Positions 15,127 through 28,021 of a stretch of 64,000 nucleotides of DNA are shown in pieces. The number at the start of each line of letters is the position of its first letter. The stretch's first letter is position 1. Below the pieces are notes generated by a model, which saw only the letters and a program-made list of their open reading frames with translations, searched no databases and was not told the DNA's origin. The DNA is taken from positions 10,354,001-10,418,000 of the forward strand of contig CM082594.2 in assembly GCA_040954595.2 (NCBI GenBank), written 5' to 3'. Position numbers and translations under genes: made by a program. The DNA is from Balanoglossus misakiensis (Eukaryota > Hemichordata).

Positions 15127-18100
15127 CGTATCTCAGTACAGTGCAACACATCATTCGCTCATGTTAAGGATGGCTGAAGATGCTCAATGCTGTCTCGCCA
15201 CGCTTCAAAGTTCTCTTCGGCGCGGCTTGCATTACAAACATAGAGGGATGATTAATGGCTTGTTTTGGCCGTTTAATGGAACATCGAAACAATCGCTCGC
15301 AAAAGGCAATTGAAACTTATCCCCATATAAGCCGGTGATTTTCCGTTGGACAATAGCGATGCATTGTGGGTGGTAATACCCAAGGCGGATCGCGGGGTGA
15401 CGAGATGAAGAAAGCGCCGACTTTACAAATGTTAGACTCTAACGTCGACCTCAATTGTGCGGATTTTCGTGGAAAATTGCAATATAATCCTGGGTGACTT
15501 TGGAGATAAGATTTACAGAAGGTGACGAGGTATGCTTACAGTCGCCTAGGCGAATAATAAGTTAAACTCAACAAAATCCTGCTCCTGAATATTGAAACTT
15601 AACTTGGAAGTCGTAAATTTTCGATTCGCTAATGTGCCTCAAAAATTAAAGAACAAAAATGATTAGACATTTTTTGTTTTCTGTAGGCTTGCTGTTATTT
15701 CGTCTCTGCTTAATGTGTTCTTGGAAATCCGACAATGCAACATTTCTGCTATTAAGAACTAAGCATCGCATTTCATGGAAATTGCTTGCATCTAGCCATA
15801 ACTCGCAAAGTTGGCGATCTCTATCTTGAAACGCATCTTATACCAGGTCACTTCTCTGTATGCGATATCCTCTTGCAGTGTGAGTGCGATTTTAGAAAAG
15901 ACAATTGCTATGGCAACAATCTTGGAGTGTCTCACTCCGTCACGTCAAATACTTCTCGAACGGAAAACGTCCTTGTTATCCGAGAGCTTGCACATGTTTG
16001 AATATTTACATATAATCCCATGATATTTTTCTTTATTTGACGTTATTGTATACGAGTGGTTTTCGGGGAGCCGTGCAACTTGTATGTAACTATAATGTAA
16101 CTATAATAAGCCAATTACCTGGGCGTGCAACATGCCTCATAATTGTCTCCATCGGCTTGATAAGCACCAACTTGGAGATATTTTGTCACGAACAGCAATA
16201 GTAAAAATATCCAATTTCTTGTGTCCTGTTCATGTATTTCCTGGAAAAGACAGACACGGATATATCGCCTTCAGTGCCCATTTTCAAACAATCAGATTGC
16301 AAAAACATTCTGTGAGTAGATTCTCTGGTGATTTTGTTCCAAAACAGCCACCCGGAGCGATGCTCTGAATACATAATTAGCTCTGCTGGCTGGACATGTC
16401 CCCGGGGGGAGGGGATATGTGCCCGAGGGGGCACAATAATCGCAATTTGCAATCCTTGGCTGTCTAAAAATCGATTGTGAATGAATTCCACGATTAATGA
16501 ACTCTTATTAGCCGTCACCCTTAAACTCATCAGCCTATAAGTATGTCTGTATCTCTGCCTCTCTCTCTCTCTCTCTCTCTCTCTCCCCCCCCCACTCTTT
16601 CTCTCCCATGTACCTATTTCTGTCAGCACGTACATTTTAAGAGTCGCTTGCAATCACGATTTCATGAATTCACTTGACCTTAGATGTTCCGTTACATCGA
16701 TCTATAGCGATAGCAGCATGTAGTTTCGACGAATCGTGCGTCGATGTGACGTCACGTGTCGGCTGCCGGCGTTTATCACAGGAAATGGCCAATTCTGACA
16801 TTGGAATCGACATGATAATCGTCATGTGCGAAACTTTACTGCTAATATATGGAGAAGCTATTGCAACGTGGAGCTCTTTCCTGGGTTACTTGTTCCCCTC
16901 CCCTACACGGCGTATTGGAGTATTGGCGTATGTCCTATAGGGTTGTGTGGCGTAAAATGGACGCTTCCCATTTCACAGGCACATAGCCAGCTCGGCGCCC
17001 CTCCCGGGGGGACAGTAGTTGCGCGTCATTGCCATGACTCCACGCCGGCGAGAAAATGAGTCGAAACCGCAGAGCAGAACACTCTCCAACCCTAAACCGA
17101 TAAATCGTGGAAACAAATGCCGCTAACTTCCAAATTACCATGCAAGGGCCGTTCAGGGTCACTGGCTGTGCATTCAAACAGGGAATTTATTGCCAAGCCG
17201 TGTCTAAATCTGTGTAACGCCACTCCCGGGAGAGAAAGGGAGAAAAAATACAGCGTAGTGCTTTCACGGTACTACGAGGTCAGTATATACAGGTGACAAC
17301 ATAAATTCACTATATATGCGACAGACAGGCGTCGAGCGCTTGTTTTTGCATCTCGTGGTGTACAGCATTGAACAAGGGAGAGGACCCCCTTCGGGATAAT
17401 TTGACCCAATCATCATTACCGCCGAAAATTTATACGAATTAAGGGTCTTTGGAGGATCTAGAAACACGTGACCTTTATCATTTATTCGAGGCCGACAATT
17501 TGCGTACCCAGTGTCCAATTTTGTTTAGTATTACGTTCACTTGGAAGAAACCGCATATGATTTTCAATTCCAGTCCTGTTTGTGACTAAATTTCCATTTC
17601 TTTTCAATTCCCTTGTCAAGGCAAACGGGTAATGAATAGAGAGAAATGGAAAGATGGTCATTAATTATCCTGAAAGGGGATTTCAATTCAATCTGATTCA
17701 AACTTGATATTGTATCGACTCTAATTATCTTGACATTGAAGCAATCAAGTCATTCATTAGTGTCTCCACGCTCACTCCACAACACTGATTACAAAATATC
17801 GAAGTCTGAGGGAAATTAGAAATTCCTTGACCGTTCCTTGTGGAGGAATCGTACTAACAACAACGTAAACAAAAGAGTGTGTTAGCGCCCTCAAACGACG
17901 GTTAATTAATAGTTATTGACGATATTTTCCTGTCTGTAGCCGTACAGCAAATGCGATCTTTTCGCTATGCCCCATAATGAGCTGTTTTCACAGAAAGGAC
18001 GACGTGTATAACATGGTATCTTTGCCTCTATAGAGACTTCAGTGGAAGGCGATCATCCTAGATAAGAGATCTATTTGCAAAAGTACACTTTTCCCGTTTC

Positions 18101-19339
18101 ATTTAGGAAACTTGGTCACGAACACTGAAATAATTCTCCTGTCTTCCTTTTAAAGCTACGTTCTTCTTTTATCACAACTATTGTCGACTCACAAATCGTT
18201 GGAATGTGATCAATACGTGTTGCCACTGTATATGTCTACTTATTGCCATAACAACGCGTCCGCTGTTAACAGCAAAATCCAGGTACGCGCCGACGAAGTT
18301 ATCTTTCATCACCTAAGGATCGCGGAAGATGATTACGAATAAAAGAACTTTTCAGCAAAATAATCCCAGCCTAACAAGGGGCCTTATACCTTCACCTTTT
18401 ATCCGGGTAATTGCCATCTGCACCGCTAATCAGTGTGACAAGTTCCATCCTTTGTGCGGTGATCAGGAAAATGTCATTTACGACTCAATCAATGTGATCT
18501 ATTGAAATTAATCCCGCGGTGGCGAGCTCTGTCATTATGGGAACTGCGCCCATTCCTGTATTAAAATAATTCAATGTATTTGAACAAGCATCCCGAGTTT
18601 AAACATTGATATTGTATATACAGAGAATGAGTGAATTTAATTAGAAATCATTAAAGTCGCCCTTTTGAATGGAAACTTTAGAAAACACGTCACATTAATA
18701 TTTACACCGTGTAGTGTGTTTTTACAAGTACTCGAGTACTGGCATTTCGCCGTTGTCTTTGTCATTCCCAGCAACGTTATTTACGTCTGTTTTGCTCACC
18801 GCACCGTGTGAATTTACTCAATATTTGAACTCTCGACATACGTGAAGCAAAGCTGTTTGTGGAAGATCAAGTCATTAGGGAATTTTCATTAACGTCTTAA
18901 TCACTCAGTGGAATTGCAGATCACATATGAAGCGTTCATTTGTCGAAGACAATAAATGATAATCGGGATGATAATAGGGTTAGGGGTTTTCAGACAAAGC
19001 CTTCTATCATATTTCAACTAAGAAATGAGCGCTCCTGATTCGCCTATTCATTCCGCAGGAAATTGACAATTAAGCAATTCCCAGTCACTCCTCTGATCGA
19101 AGGAGAATTGATTACTTTAATCTATTTAATAATCAATGTCAAATTACTGAAGAGTTCGTCGTGACAACTGGATTTAACGAATTTCCAAACAGGCCTTTCC
19201 TCTAGTATACAACAAATAAATTTAGTGGGAAGAGGTAGCTTTTAGCTTTGGTTGGCTTCAATGAAATTGTGATCGCACTCACTCAAAGTGGAATACGGTC
19301 CACTTTTTGTCTGCAAACAACTAGGGCGGTGGTGGGGGC
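15127..19339. other. No recognisable gene
   Basis: Non-coding in appearance. The 17.6-17.76 kb and 19.05-19.15 kb parts are dense in TAAT/ATTA and CAAT-type sites and look like candidate conserved non-coding DNA, but conservation cannot be judged from one sequence. Confidence 0.55.
16553..16607. repeat. (CT)n microsatellite with poly-C
   Basis: Alternating CT run followed by CCCCCCCCC and CTCTTTCTCTC. Confidence 0.95.
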
Positions 19340-19520
19340 GATCGCTATGGCGGTCTCGGACAATGATATGATACTTGTACATGAAACAAAACATCCAATA
19401 CATTTCGTGGGTGGTAGACCACCAATGATCGATGAACATTTTATGCAGTTGGCCTGGCAACAACTAACTGATAAACAGCCAATACAACCAGTGCACTGCG
19501 CGTTGGAACATGGTGCACGT
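19340..19520 (+). repeat. Dispersed repeat, copy A
   Basis: Shares about 180 bp with the reverse complement of 26030-26215, including a long near-identical core (ATCGATGAA.ATTTTATGCAG followed by TTGGCCTGGCAACAACTAAC and TGATAAACAGCCAA). A 132-codon frame spans this copy but matches nothing I recognise. Probably a transposable-element fragment. Confidence 0.8.
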
Positions 19521-20066
19521 AAATGTGAAGTGGCGTTTTGCCCCACTTACTCATTGAGTTGGAATTGTTATCCCCACCCCTCCCTCGGGCTATGTAGGGC
19601 AACGGGGGTTGAGGGCGTGTCACAACCCGCCAAAGCGCATCGATAAATCTGTCGTTGCAGAACCAACAAACACGCGATTCAAAGCAAACGCGTTGTCGTG
19701 GCAACGTTGACGAGCCGTATCACACCTAGCGATGGCTCATCCGGCGATGACATAACCGACTCAACCGTGGAGAAAGAGGAAGGGGTGGCGGGCCAAATAA
19801 ATCAGCAAGAACAAAGAACACAAAGAGATGCGTTGTCATAACAACACCGAGGAACCAAATCACAGCAGCAACATCAGCACCTGGTGAGGGCACACATCCA
19901 CTCGAAATACAAAACAATGTTAACATGATTGACGGGTTTCTGTGTGAAAATCGGTTCATTTATAAATGCGAGCTTCAATCTCCTGTGCGCCCTATTGCGC
20001 GATTATCTCGCCCCAATCCCTCGCATTTTAAAGAATATTTAATTTACCGGCGATCAGGGAGAGTTT

Positions 20067-20120
20067 TATACACCCAATGCGAATCTCGCGAACGCGCAAG
20101 GTTTCATGGGAAATAGCGGA
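20067..20120 (+). repeat. Left arm of a 54-bp inverted repeat
   Basis: TATACACCCAATGCGAATCT... through ATGGGAAATAGCGGA; matches the reverse complement of 20624-20677 at 53 of 54 positions. CpG-rich, contains TCTCGCGA. Immediately inside is a CpG-rich tract (20120-20240). Confidence 0.9.
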
Positions 20121-20484
20121 CGACGCTATGAGACAACGCGACGCGAACGTACAGATCCTCGGCTGCCAAGAGAGCAGCGCCCGGCCGTCCGCGTACGCGC
20201 AGCCCGTAGTCTCGCGGTGCGACGTCGGCTTCACATTTTCGTGAACGTCGTAATTTGTCTGATTATATTTAAATCTGTCTGTACCAGAGGAACATAGACG
20301 CTTCAGAAAAAATGTCTTTAAGTATATTTCACCGAAATATTTCCGTAAACACGAAACAAACGTATATACAGCGTTTCCGTAAGGGGATAGGGTCAATGTA
20401 AAACATCGCGGACCCGATCGCACGCTGCTAAAGCACACGAAAAATTACGATATCTTTCCGATATACATACATCGGGGTACTCAC

Positions 20485-20638
20485 CAGTTAGCGCATCAAC
20501 GAGTACTTGGTGCCGTTTTATATAAAAACCATATGACCCTTCGTATTTTGACAATTTGCACGCAAAAATCGGCCTCTTCCGTGTTAAAGCATGGCGTCGT
20601 CTGGTCAATTTCCGCACTTCCGCTCCGCGATTTCCCAT
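20485..20638 (-). other. Exon-like open frame reading inward from the right arm
   Basis: An ATG inside the inverted-repeat arm opens a basic reading frame (MGNRGAEVRKLTRRRHALTR..., later YGFYIKRHQVLVDALT) that runs to a good donor (AACTG|GTGAGT, 20485). An acceptor TTTAGCAG at about 20437 would join it to a short end frame. No family is recognised; chance is possible in CpG-rich DNA. Confidence 0.25.
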
Positions 20639-20677
20639 GAAACCTTGCGCGTTCGCGAGATTCGCATTGGGTGTATA
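20624..20677 (-). repeat. Right arm of a 54-bp inverted repeat
   Basis: Reverse complement of 20067-20120 with one mismatch. The arms are separated by about 500 bp. I see no clear target-site duplication at the outer edges, so a MITE or fold-back transposon and an inverted promoter duplication are both possible. Confidence 0.9.
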
Positions 20678-22687
20678 CTAGTGTGTAGATGTCTTCTGTG
20701 TTGCACCCAATTATTGTCACTGCATCTGAAAAAAATAAGCAAAAACGAGTTTGAAAAAGGTGACACTGTTTTTACTCTCTGCAGACAAGGACTAATTGGT
20801 GAGCTCATGTGTGTTGCGCGCACAAAGTCATTGCCTGTGGGTCGGAATTTGTGTGAATGAAAAATTGATTAATATGCCTTGGCAAACAGTTCTACAGTTC
20901 ATCGAGTACATGCGACTCGGAAAGTTCACAGTCGCATCGCACGCTTTGTCACTGCGTATCGGCATCAATGGTTTTGCTGACAGACGTTTTATCTTCGATT
21001 TAGAACCCCTTTTCATTCGCAACAGAAAATTCAGTACAATTTTAGGCTTTAACTGTGTCCATTTTTTCCACACGCAACAAAATAGACCCGCTTCATAAAA
21101 AAAACCCTGATGTAATCCGGAACATCTCTGTTTACGATAATCAGTCCGTTGCCGGGGCAACAAGAAAGCACCCTATATAAGGGCACAGGGGAGGCGTCCG
21201 TTAAAATGTCACCGGCCTTTTGTGTAGCTCACAAATCTTGCCGACATTACAAACTCGGAATGAGAAGGAAATAAATGAAGCATTTTGGGTCGTCGATGTT
21301 TAAAAAAATTGTCGATACGTGCGGTGATAAATGTGAGCTCACAGTTGACAGATTTGCAAAAGTATGGTACAAGGACGCATTGTCATTCGGTCGAACGTTT
21401 CGGTAATTTTGAACAAAACATTTCTCAGGCCAGCTGTTTTGATAAACGAGGAAATGGGCCGTGTTATGTCTGACTGTGTTCTTAACCCTTGTTTTTAAAA
21501 TCAGACCCCATGCATTACAGTGGTAATATTTTGTCTTACATACATGTGAGAACGTTTCGTTTAATTTTAAACAGGGCAATTTTATTTGGATCGGTTGAAA
21601 AGAGGTGACAGAATTCGAATGGAACCCTATCGTCAGAATTAACATGAATCGCTAATCACAACTTAGGATGATGTTGTCGAAACAAAACCGCTCAGCTGCG
21701 TTTGCAAAAGGGGACATGCCGATCGTAAAGCATCATTTTGTACAAGATTTTGTCACGTTATAGCACCGTGAAGTCGTCTCGACTGAAAAAAAATCACCCA
21801 CACGTTTTACGCTGTGCTTCCGTTGACGTTGTTTGTCGTCCGTAGTTACCCGCTGATAAACACAATACCGCATCACCGGAACGACCGATTTCAGGTTTCT
21901 GAACATTTAGCTCAAGAGTTTTTTTCCGCTTTATGGAACAAAAGATTTATAAATAGTTAGTTTCGAGGAGGCTATTGGCAGGCGTGGCCTCCGTCACCTG
22001 GCCGTGACGACTAGTCGCCATCTGATTGGTGACCGGTACTTTGATTTTATGCTCAGTCATGATTAGAACTGCCCTGATAAAGAAAATACGTGACGATACT
22101 GTACTTTGGAAGAAAAAAAACAAGATTCCAGTCTCTGAGAGACGGGATTCTTCATTATCCGTGTTGCAGGCAGACAAAGTAATCAACCAAGCAACTGAAG
22201 TAGTAAATGGTAACACCAACTCTTCAAGGCAAACACATCTCGTCGAGAATGCTATCAGAATTTGCCATCGGGCGGGATCGGAGAGCGGAGCATTCAGGTC
22301 TCGCTTCTCCTGCTCTGCATCTTCCCTGCCTGATTACCCTCCCCGCTTGTGTGGGCAATGTTTTATTTCGCCGGGGCACCTACGATTGATTGCATTAAAC
22401 CCGGACCCCATTTCGATTTCGTTCGTGTAATGGGATTTCAGATTTGTTATCGAGAGCTCAAGAACGACGTGCAGAGAGTGTGTATGCTTCGTGTGTAACT
22501 TGACGCGCGATTGCTGATGTGGTCGCGGTTGATTCGCTGCCGCCGTCCGAAGGATGTATGAGCCGTCGCCGGGGCCAAGTAAATGCGAGCGCTCCCAAGG
22601 CTTGTAAAATAAAATTTCCATATTAGTTCATGACTGTATTTACACCTGGTGTCTTTTTACGGTACTGCGTTTATTTTTGGCATTCTC

Positions 22688-22688
22688 T

Positions 22689-22748
<60 letters not shown>

Positions 22749-22764
22749 CTTCTCTCTCTCTCTA
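22688..22764. repeat. (CT)n microsatellite
   Basis: Poly-C followed by about 23 CT units and a second short CT run. Long plus-strand open frames across it (SLSLSL) are low-complexity artefacts. Confidence 0.95.
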
Positions 22765-25700
22765 CGCACACGCACACAAACAACTTCCTACTTACCGCCA
22801 TGTTTCACAGTCACCACGTTCAGGACGAGTTGCTTTGTTTTGGTCGTTTCCAGAGCGCCAGCAAGCGAGACACGACCCTTCTGCGAAGTTCGTATAATAC
22901 CTGACTGTGGTACAGCTGCAGGCCAATATCCGTTTCTAATACTCAAATTAAGCCCACTGGGCGACAACACTTCTAACCGCGGGGGTGGCGGCGCGGTGCG
23001 ACGCACTGTTTACTCTGACAATCTAGTTGCCATGTACAAACACACCGAAGCGTTTACCTGGTTACGTCCATTGATGAGCGACTATTCAAAGAAACCCCGT
23101 TAATCACTACACTTGCACTTAACATAAACGGATCTCACAAACGTTGATCACCGTGGCGTTCAAATAGACGCCTTACATCGATATGTAATATCCATTCTCT
23201 ATGATTTTTGCTTTAAAATCAAGACGACACAGCTTCTTGCTTTGAGAAGCCCCATAACGGCGAACACAATATAATTTAAAAAATCGCCGATTTAAAGATG
23301 TCGTGTAATGAGAAAGACAAATAATTTTACCATCAATACCACTGAATTATATACCCAATAAAAAGGCATGTGCAGTTATTTTTCCAGCAGATCAAAATCC
23401 TGACCGGGAAAGGCGTTATTCTTATAATTCGTAAATTGAGATTTTTGGCGCCGCTTTTATATTTGATTCAACATGAAATAACTATACCCATACTGTGAAC
23501 ATTCTTTGATGTGAGCATGAACGACCATTGTGAAGCCCAGTCATAAACTCTGAACGATAAACGGCGTGCCCACTTCACGAAATTAAATTCGCACAGTATT
23601 GAACGAACTACATTGGGTTTTTTACTAATATGTATCAGTGTGTTATCGGAATACCATATCCGAGGCTCTGTGTTCAATGGAGTTTAATTATCTACAACAG
23701 GCAGAGGTTTTCACCCAGACAACGAATGTTTTTACACGGTATTGACACGAATCCTGTCAGCTGATGAAGTATATCTAACCGACACCACGCCCTACATTTT
23801 ACAATATTTTCCCGTGTAGTCCCCCTTTGTGGCTTCCCCATTCAACGCGCGTGACGTCACCGTGTCTCAAATTGCTCGATTTAACGATTTGTCGGTGGAT
23901 TCTTTGGTCGTTTGCGGAGAAAAAATGTCTTGAATTGGAAAAGCTCCGAGAACGCCCACTGAACCGGTGCAACACCGGGAACAGCTTGATTAAATACATC
24001 AAATTTAATTTATACTAAAAATTGGCTCGGCAAATGTCAGAGTTGGGAGATTTTTTGTATTCATATTTCATCAGAAGTGGAATATCCATTCCGAATCCCC
24101 CACACGGCAGTAATTAGGAAAGTTAAACATACACGCTGTAATGTTGTAACAACACAGCGCGTCCAAAAATACAACTCTTCAAACTAGATAAACTCCGTTT
24201 GTTCAGCAGCATGACGTGGAAGCATACAAGCTTTTTAAAAATAATATTTTGACGTGTTCTGTTTCATCTCACAGTATTACAACTCGACCATGGTGAACCG
24301 TCCCGCAGAGCTATTCATCATATTTCGATTTTCATCAGTGAATTCTCAAATGCGGAAGGTCATGTACTATACCGCTTGTTTCGGTGGTTGCCTAGTTACA
24401 GTGTTTATGTTGATTTTTCAATGCCAATTCAGAAATACTTGTATGTGAAGTACCTTTGAAAGGCAGTAATGGAGAGATGAAGGGGACTTGTCAAAGACAT
24501 ATGTCTAATATTAGGAAATAAAATCAACTTTTAAAAAATATATTTAAAATGGATGAAAAAATCAATTCTGTGGCTTTGCCTTGTCACGACACTGCACCAA
24601 CGGCAATGATACAACTTTACAAGAACATTCTCTCGTTAACTGCACCATCTGCTTTGTTGCTTCAGCTGCCGCTTGAACAAAAAATGAAATTTCATGAACG
24701 AGTTTTTTTTCACAATATGTCCACCCATATTGTTATCCTCTTCACAAACAAACACCGCGCGATCCATCATATTTGTCTCCACAAACAGCACAATATGTCG
24801 TTGCCATTAACACAAATAGTGGATGAATGCGAAAAAGGATCACAGCTTTCATTTTGGGCATGTATGGAACAATTATGCTGCATGCCACGTGGTCATCTCT
24901 TTGTGCATTCAGTGGTGCGAATTACTGGTTTATTTGTTCTAATTTGATTCATTTGCTGGGGTCATAATACAAGATTACAAAGGGATAATTAATTGAAAGT
25001 TGCTCTGTAAATTATGAAATAATACAGCGAATTGATCGAGCGCATTCTATGATATCCAGGGTTTTCTATGTACTTGAAGTCAATATGGCGGAATATGGGA
25101 GTGAGTCACGTGTCTACAGCTTCTTGGCAGTGTCAGCTGCACTTTCGGCCGTCGAATCTGACAGCGTGCGACGTGGGATGGGCAACGCTTTTCGATTTTT
25201 TTGTTCCAAGCATCGATGGGGAATAAATCGTTAAGCAACTGCGTGGAGTAAATTCCGGCGCGGTGTCGTAATCGAATCTACGAAGGAAGGGCCAGGGCAG
25301 ACTCATCTGTGAGGTCAGTCCGAGAAGGTCACGTGGAGCGCGACAGAATCAGTCCACGGACTCCGTGAAATTGAGTTGGCAGAAACGTTTTCTGCCTGAT
25401 TGTAGAAACGGGGATTTCGAGCAAGTTATATCGAAATTAAGTTCGGATCAAATTACGGGATGGCTTGATTTGCTCTCTCATGGGGGAGTGCTCACGAATT
25501 GAATAAATCACCACGAAACCACTTTTACTCAAATCGCGTGGCAAGATAGCGATTGCGGCAAAGCGACCGCTCGATATTCACCTTTGCCTATTAGTCTGTG
25601 ACAGACAGGTGGGCTGATATGATTAGCCTTGGTGTCCTATTAGATGTCGCAATGTGACGGAGTTCTTGTTAATAGCACCTGTTGGAATGATTAGATGAAT

Positions 25701-25797
25701 CTACGAGCACCTTGCCTGGTGTATCTGTCAAGTGGATTTTGTGTTATTCTTTTCTCCGACACAAAAAGAAATGGTTTTGTATTAAGCTTGCATCTTC

Positions 25798-25798
<1 letters not shown>

Positions 25799-25836
<38 letters not shown>

Positions 25837-25850
25837 CATGTAAGTAAGTA
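25799..25850. repeat. (TAAG)n microsatellite
   Basis: About 11 TAAG units with one ACATG interruption, followed by CA/CG-rich alternation. Confidence 0.95.
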
Positions 25851-26029
25851 CGCGCTCACGCACGCGCGCACACACATACGTATCCATAAACCACGTTCCT
25901 GCAAATACTAACTCGTCGTTTTTCCGCCAACGCTGACCTTTGTTATGTGATATGCTGACTTTGTTATTGTCGCGAGTTCCGGATAGAATCGTGACTGCGG
26001 ATGATAACTTTAGCGTGGTGTGTGTCGTC

Positions 26030-26215
26030 TTCTTTGAAGGCATCATGTACCAACACGCAGTGCACCGTGTAGTGTTGGCTGTTTATCAGTTAGTTGTTGC
26101 CAGGCCAACTGCATAAAATATTCATCGATCATTATCGGTCCAACTAAAACCACGCAATGTATGGGATGCTGTATTTCATGTACAATTGTCAGTGACCGTC
26201 ATTGCTATCATCCGA
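26030..26215 (-). repeat. Dispersed repeat, copy B
   Basis: Inverted relative to copy A at 19340-19520, with small deletions and scattered substitutions; the long open frame of copy A is not kept. This favours an old mobile-element fragment over a conserved gene. Confidence 0.8.
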
Positions 26216-27513
26216 CTCCACTGGCAACACCTAACGTACAAATCCCAATCATGTGATTTTTTAAATGTCGAACCTCTCTCACATATAACATATTCGAAAA
26301 TCACGTCTATATATTCCAGGAAATTTGATATCATCCTTGAAACTGCAGTGATGATGGTTTTGTGTGTGTAAAAAATCAGGAATGGCACATATTGAACGGG
26401 GATATTAAACTGTGAGCGAACGCGATGGCTGGACTTCATCACTAATTACGGTCATAATTTCACACCTCGTGTAATCAACACATATTTGCTGAAAGATTAA
26501 ATTATTCATATTGCGAATTTCCCATGTATGTTTTATTCCTCTATATCCTTGCAGGAACGTTTCAACTTTAATTGTAGTGAAAGAAGAGAGAATAGAAACT
26601 CATATCAAGGTCAACTCCATCAGCACAAATGACATCCTTATAAAGACATGATTATATTGAAGGTCATTTGCGTTTGTCAATCAACGTCAAAGTGTTAGAA
26701 TTTTATAGTAAATGTTATCACTCTCTTTTTGTATGATGCTTTTCAGCTTGGCTGTTCTATCCAATGCCTCCACTCCATCGGAATATAATCTCATGGCAGC
26801 ATCAGTGATACACCTCCCATCCCTTCAAAAGGCAAATAGACATTCGTTTTATTCTGATTTTTTTATGCTTTCCCTAAAATAATCGTTTCCTGTCTTAGCT
26901 CTGAAAACTGGGGCCGTTTATGTTGTCGGAAGATGTCTCTTGCAAACTGTCAAACTGTAAGATTGAGTACTATTTTTTACTCCACATATGATAAACGATT
27001 TTATCTTGGATTGAACCTTCCGGTGATGGTCGATTTGTATAGGGCCGCTAAACCATCGTTTCAGTGCCATAACATTGGCCTGCAAATACCACATGACCGT
27101 TACAGGTAATGGGGGTATCATTTTCAATTTGAGAGCGTAGCAGAATGCCAGGAAAAGAAGTATACAGTCAACCACGGTATAAACATGAAAATAATCAGAT
27201 AAAATGAGAGAGTATATGAGTCCGATTTGTAATTGCCGCTGAAAATCGATATCGTCATGGAAGAGTCGTTTGATAGTCCTTGGCTATAAACAAAAAGTGT
27301 AGTTGGCAAAACCATGTCGGCGAATATTAAGGATCTGCTTCGCTGGCTTACAATACATCATGCGAACGATATTGGGAATTGCATTAAGGCTGTGACGTCA
27401 CGAATTTGCGAAAACTATTCATGCGCAGTAAACTTGAAAGGTGTCCGTGAAATACCGCCACGTGTAGAAGGACTATTTCATTAAATTGAGCCTACCAATT
27501 GTTTATCGGTGAA
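26216..27513. other. No recognisable gene; downstream flank of the SLC1-like gene
   Basis: Scanned for a second SLC1-like copy because of hydrophobic frames at 26918-27315 (minus); none of the family motifs is present. Confidence 0.55.
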
Positions 27514-27519
27514 TTTATT
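27514..27519 (-). terminator. Candidate polyadenylation signal, SLC1-like gene
   Basis: The plus-strand tttatt is AATAAA on the minus strand, about 300 nt beyond the stop codon. It is the first canonical signal I found downstream of the coding region. A 6-mer of this kind is frequent by chance in AT-rich DNA. Confidence 0.3.
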
Positions 27520-27629
27520 TCTCTTCTCTGCCCAGGCAACCCGATCAAATTCACCCTTGGCGACCTTGACTTACTTTGCCGTGACCACGAATGCAAAAGA
27601 AACGACGCTAGGGAAATGGGTCTGGTGCG

Positions 27630-27650
27630 GAGAGAGAGAGAGAGAGAGGG
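27630..27650. repeat. Short (GA)n run
   Basis: About nine GA units followed by G-rich sequence, just 3' of the SLC1-like gene. Confidence 0.9.
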
Positions 27651-27816
27651 GGGTATTGGGGGGGGTTGGCGTGCGGCATTAGCATGATGGCTATCGTCTA
27701 ACTACAGCTAGGAAACAAAATATTATCTATCGTGTCGCGATAGTTCGGCTTCCACGCCAAAGGAAGCTACAAAAAACTCCTTAAAATGGACGAATATACA
27801 AATACAGGTCACCAGC

Positions 27817-28021
27817 TTATAGTTTGGTTCCGTTTTCCTCAGGGTAGGTGTTCGATGGCTTCATAGCGAGGGCTTTGTTGTCCTCTCCCCATTCCTCGTC
27901 GCTGACGTTGTCGGCGCCCTTCGTCGGCACAGCTTCCACAAATTGGCCGCGCATCTTGTGATCGACCACGCCGGCATTCACCACATAACTTATGCCGTTG
28001 GTGCCTCCTCTCATAGCGTCG
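27817..28021 (-). CDS. SLC1-like gene, last coding exon (TM8, C-tail, stop)
   Basis: Acceptor TTCCATAG. Encodes DAMRGGTNGISY, equivalent to family D(R/M).RT..NV.GD, then a hydrophilic C-terminal tail of about 55 residues rich in Asp/Glu/Lys, ending ENGTKL and TAA at 27817-27819. Asp433, Arg436 and Asn440 are kept; the final Asp of the family motif is Tyr444. Confidence 0.93.

Larger units (their letters stand above)
20678..26029. other. No recognisable gene
   Basis: Contains a CT microsatellite and the AAGT array. The longest frames (22026-22430 plus; 24549-24947 plus) have no family motif, no clear splice partners and no codon pattern I can trust. Confidence 0.55.

Noticed and set aside
14787-15313. 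Long open frames on both strands (repeated HTYI or MYVC)
   Set aside because: They are produced by a perfect 4-bp microsatellite, which has no stop codon in several frames.
22630-23103. 157-codon frame with an SLSLSL run
   Set aside because: Its length comes from a CT microsatellite; the flanking parts have no domain or splice support.
26700-26830. Minus-strand stretch reading TDAAMRLYSDGVEALDRTAKL
   Set aside because: Open for about 40 codons and protein-like, but no start, partner exons or family could be named; possibly a mobile-element remnant.
26918-27315. Hydrophobic minus-strand frames next to the SLC1-like gene as a second transporter copy
   Set aside because: No SLC1 motif (FPGE, VSS..TG, TRKNP, .DG.A) is present and the hydrophobicity follows from T-rich sequence.
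27690-27730. miR-9-like core CTAGCTGTA on the minus strand
   Set aside because: Only nine bases match and no hairpin precursor is apparent.
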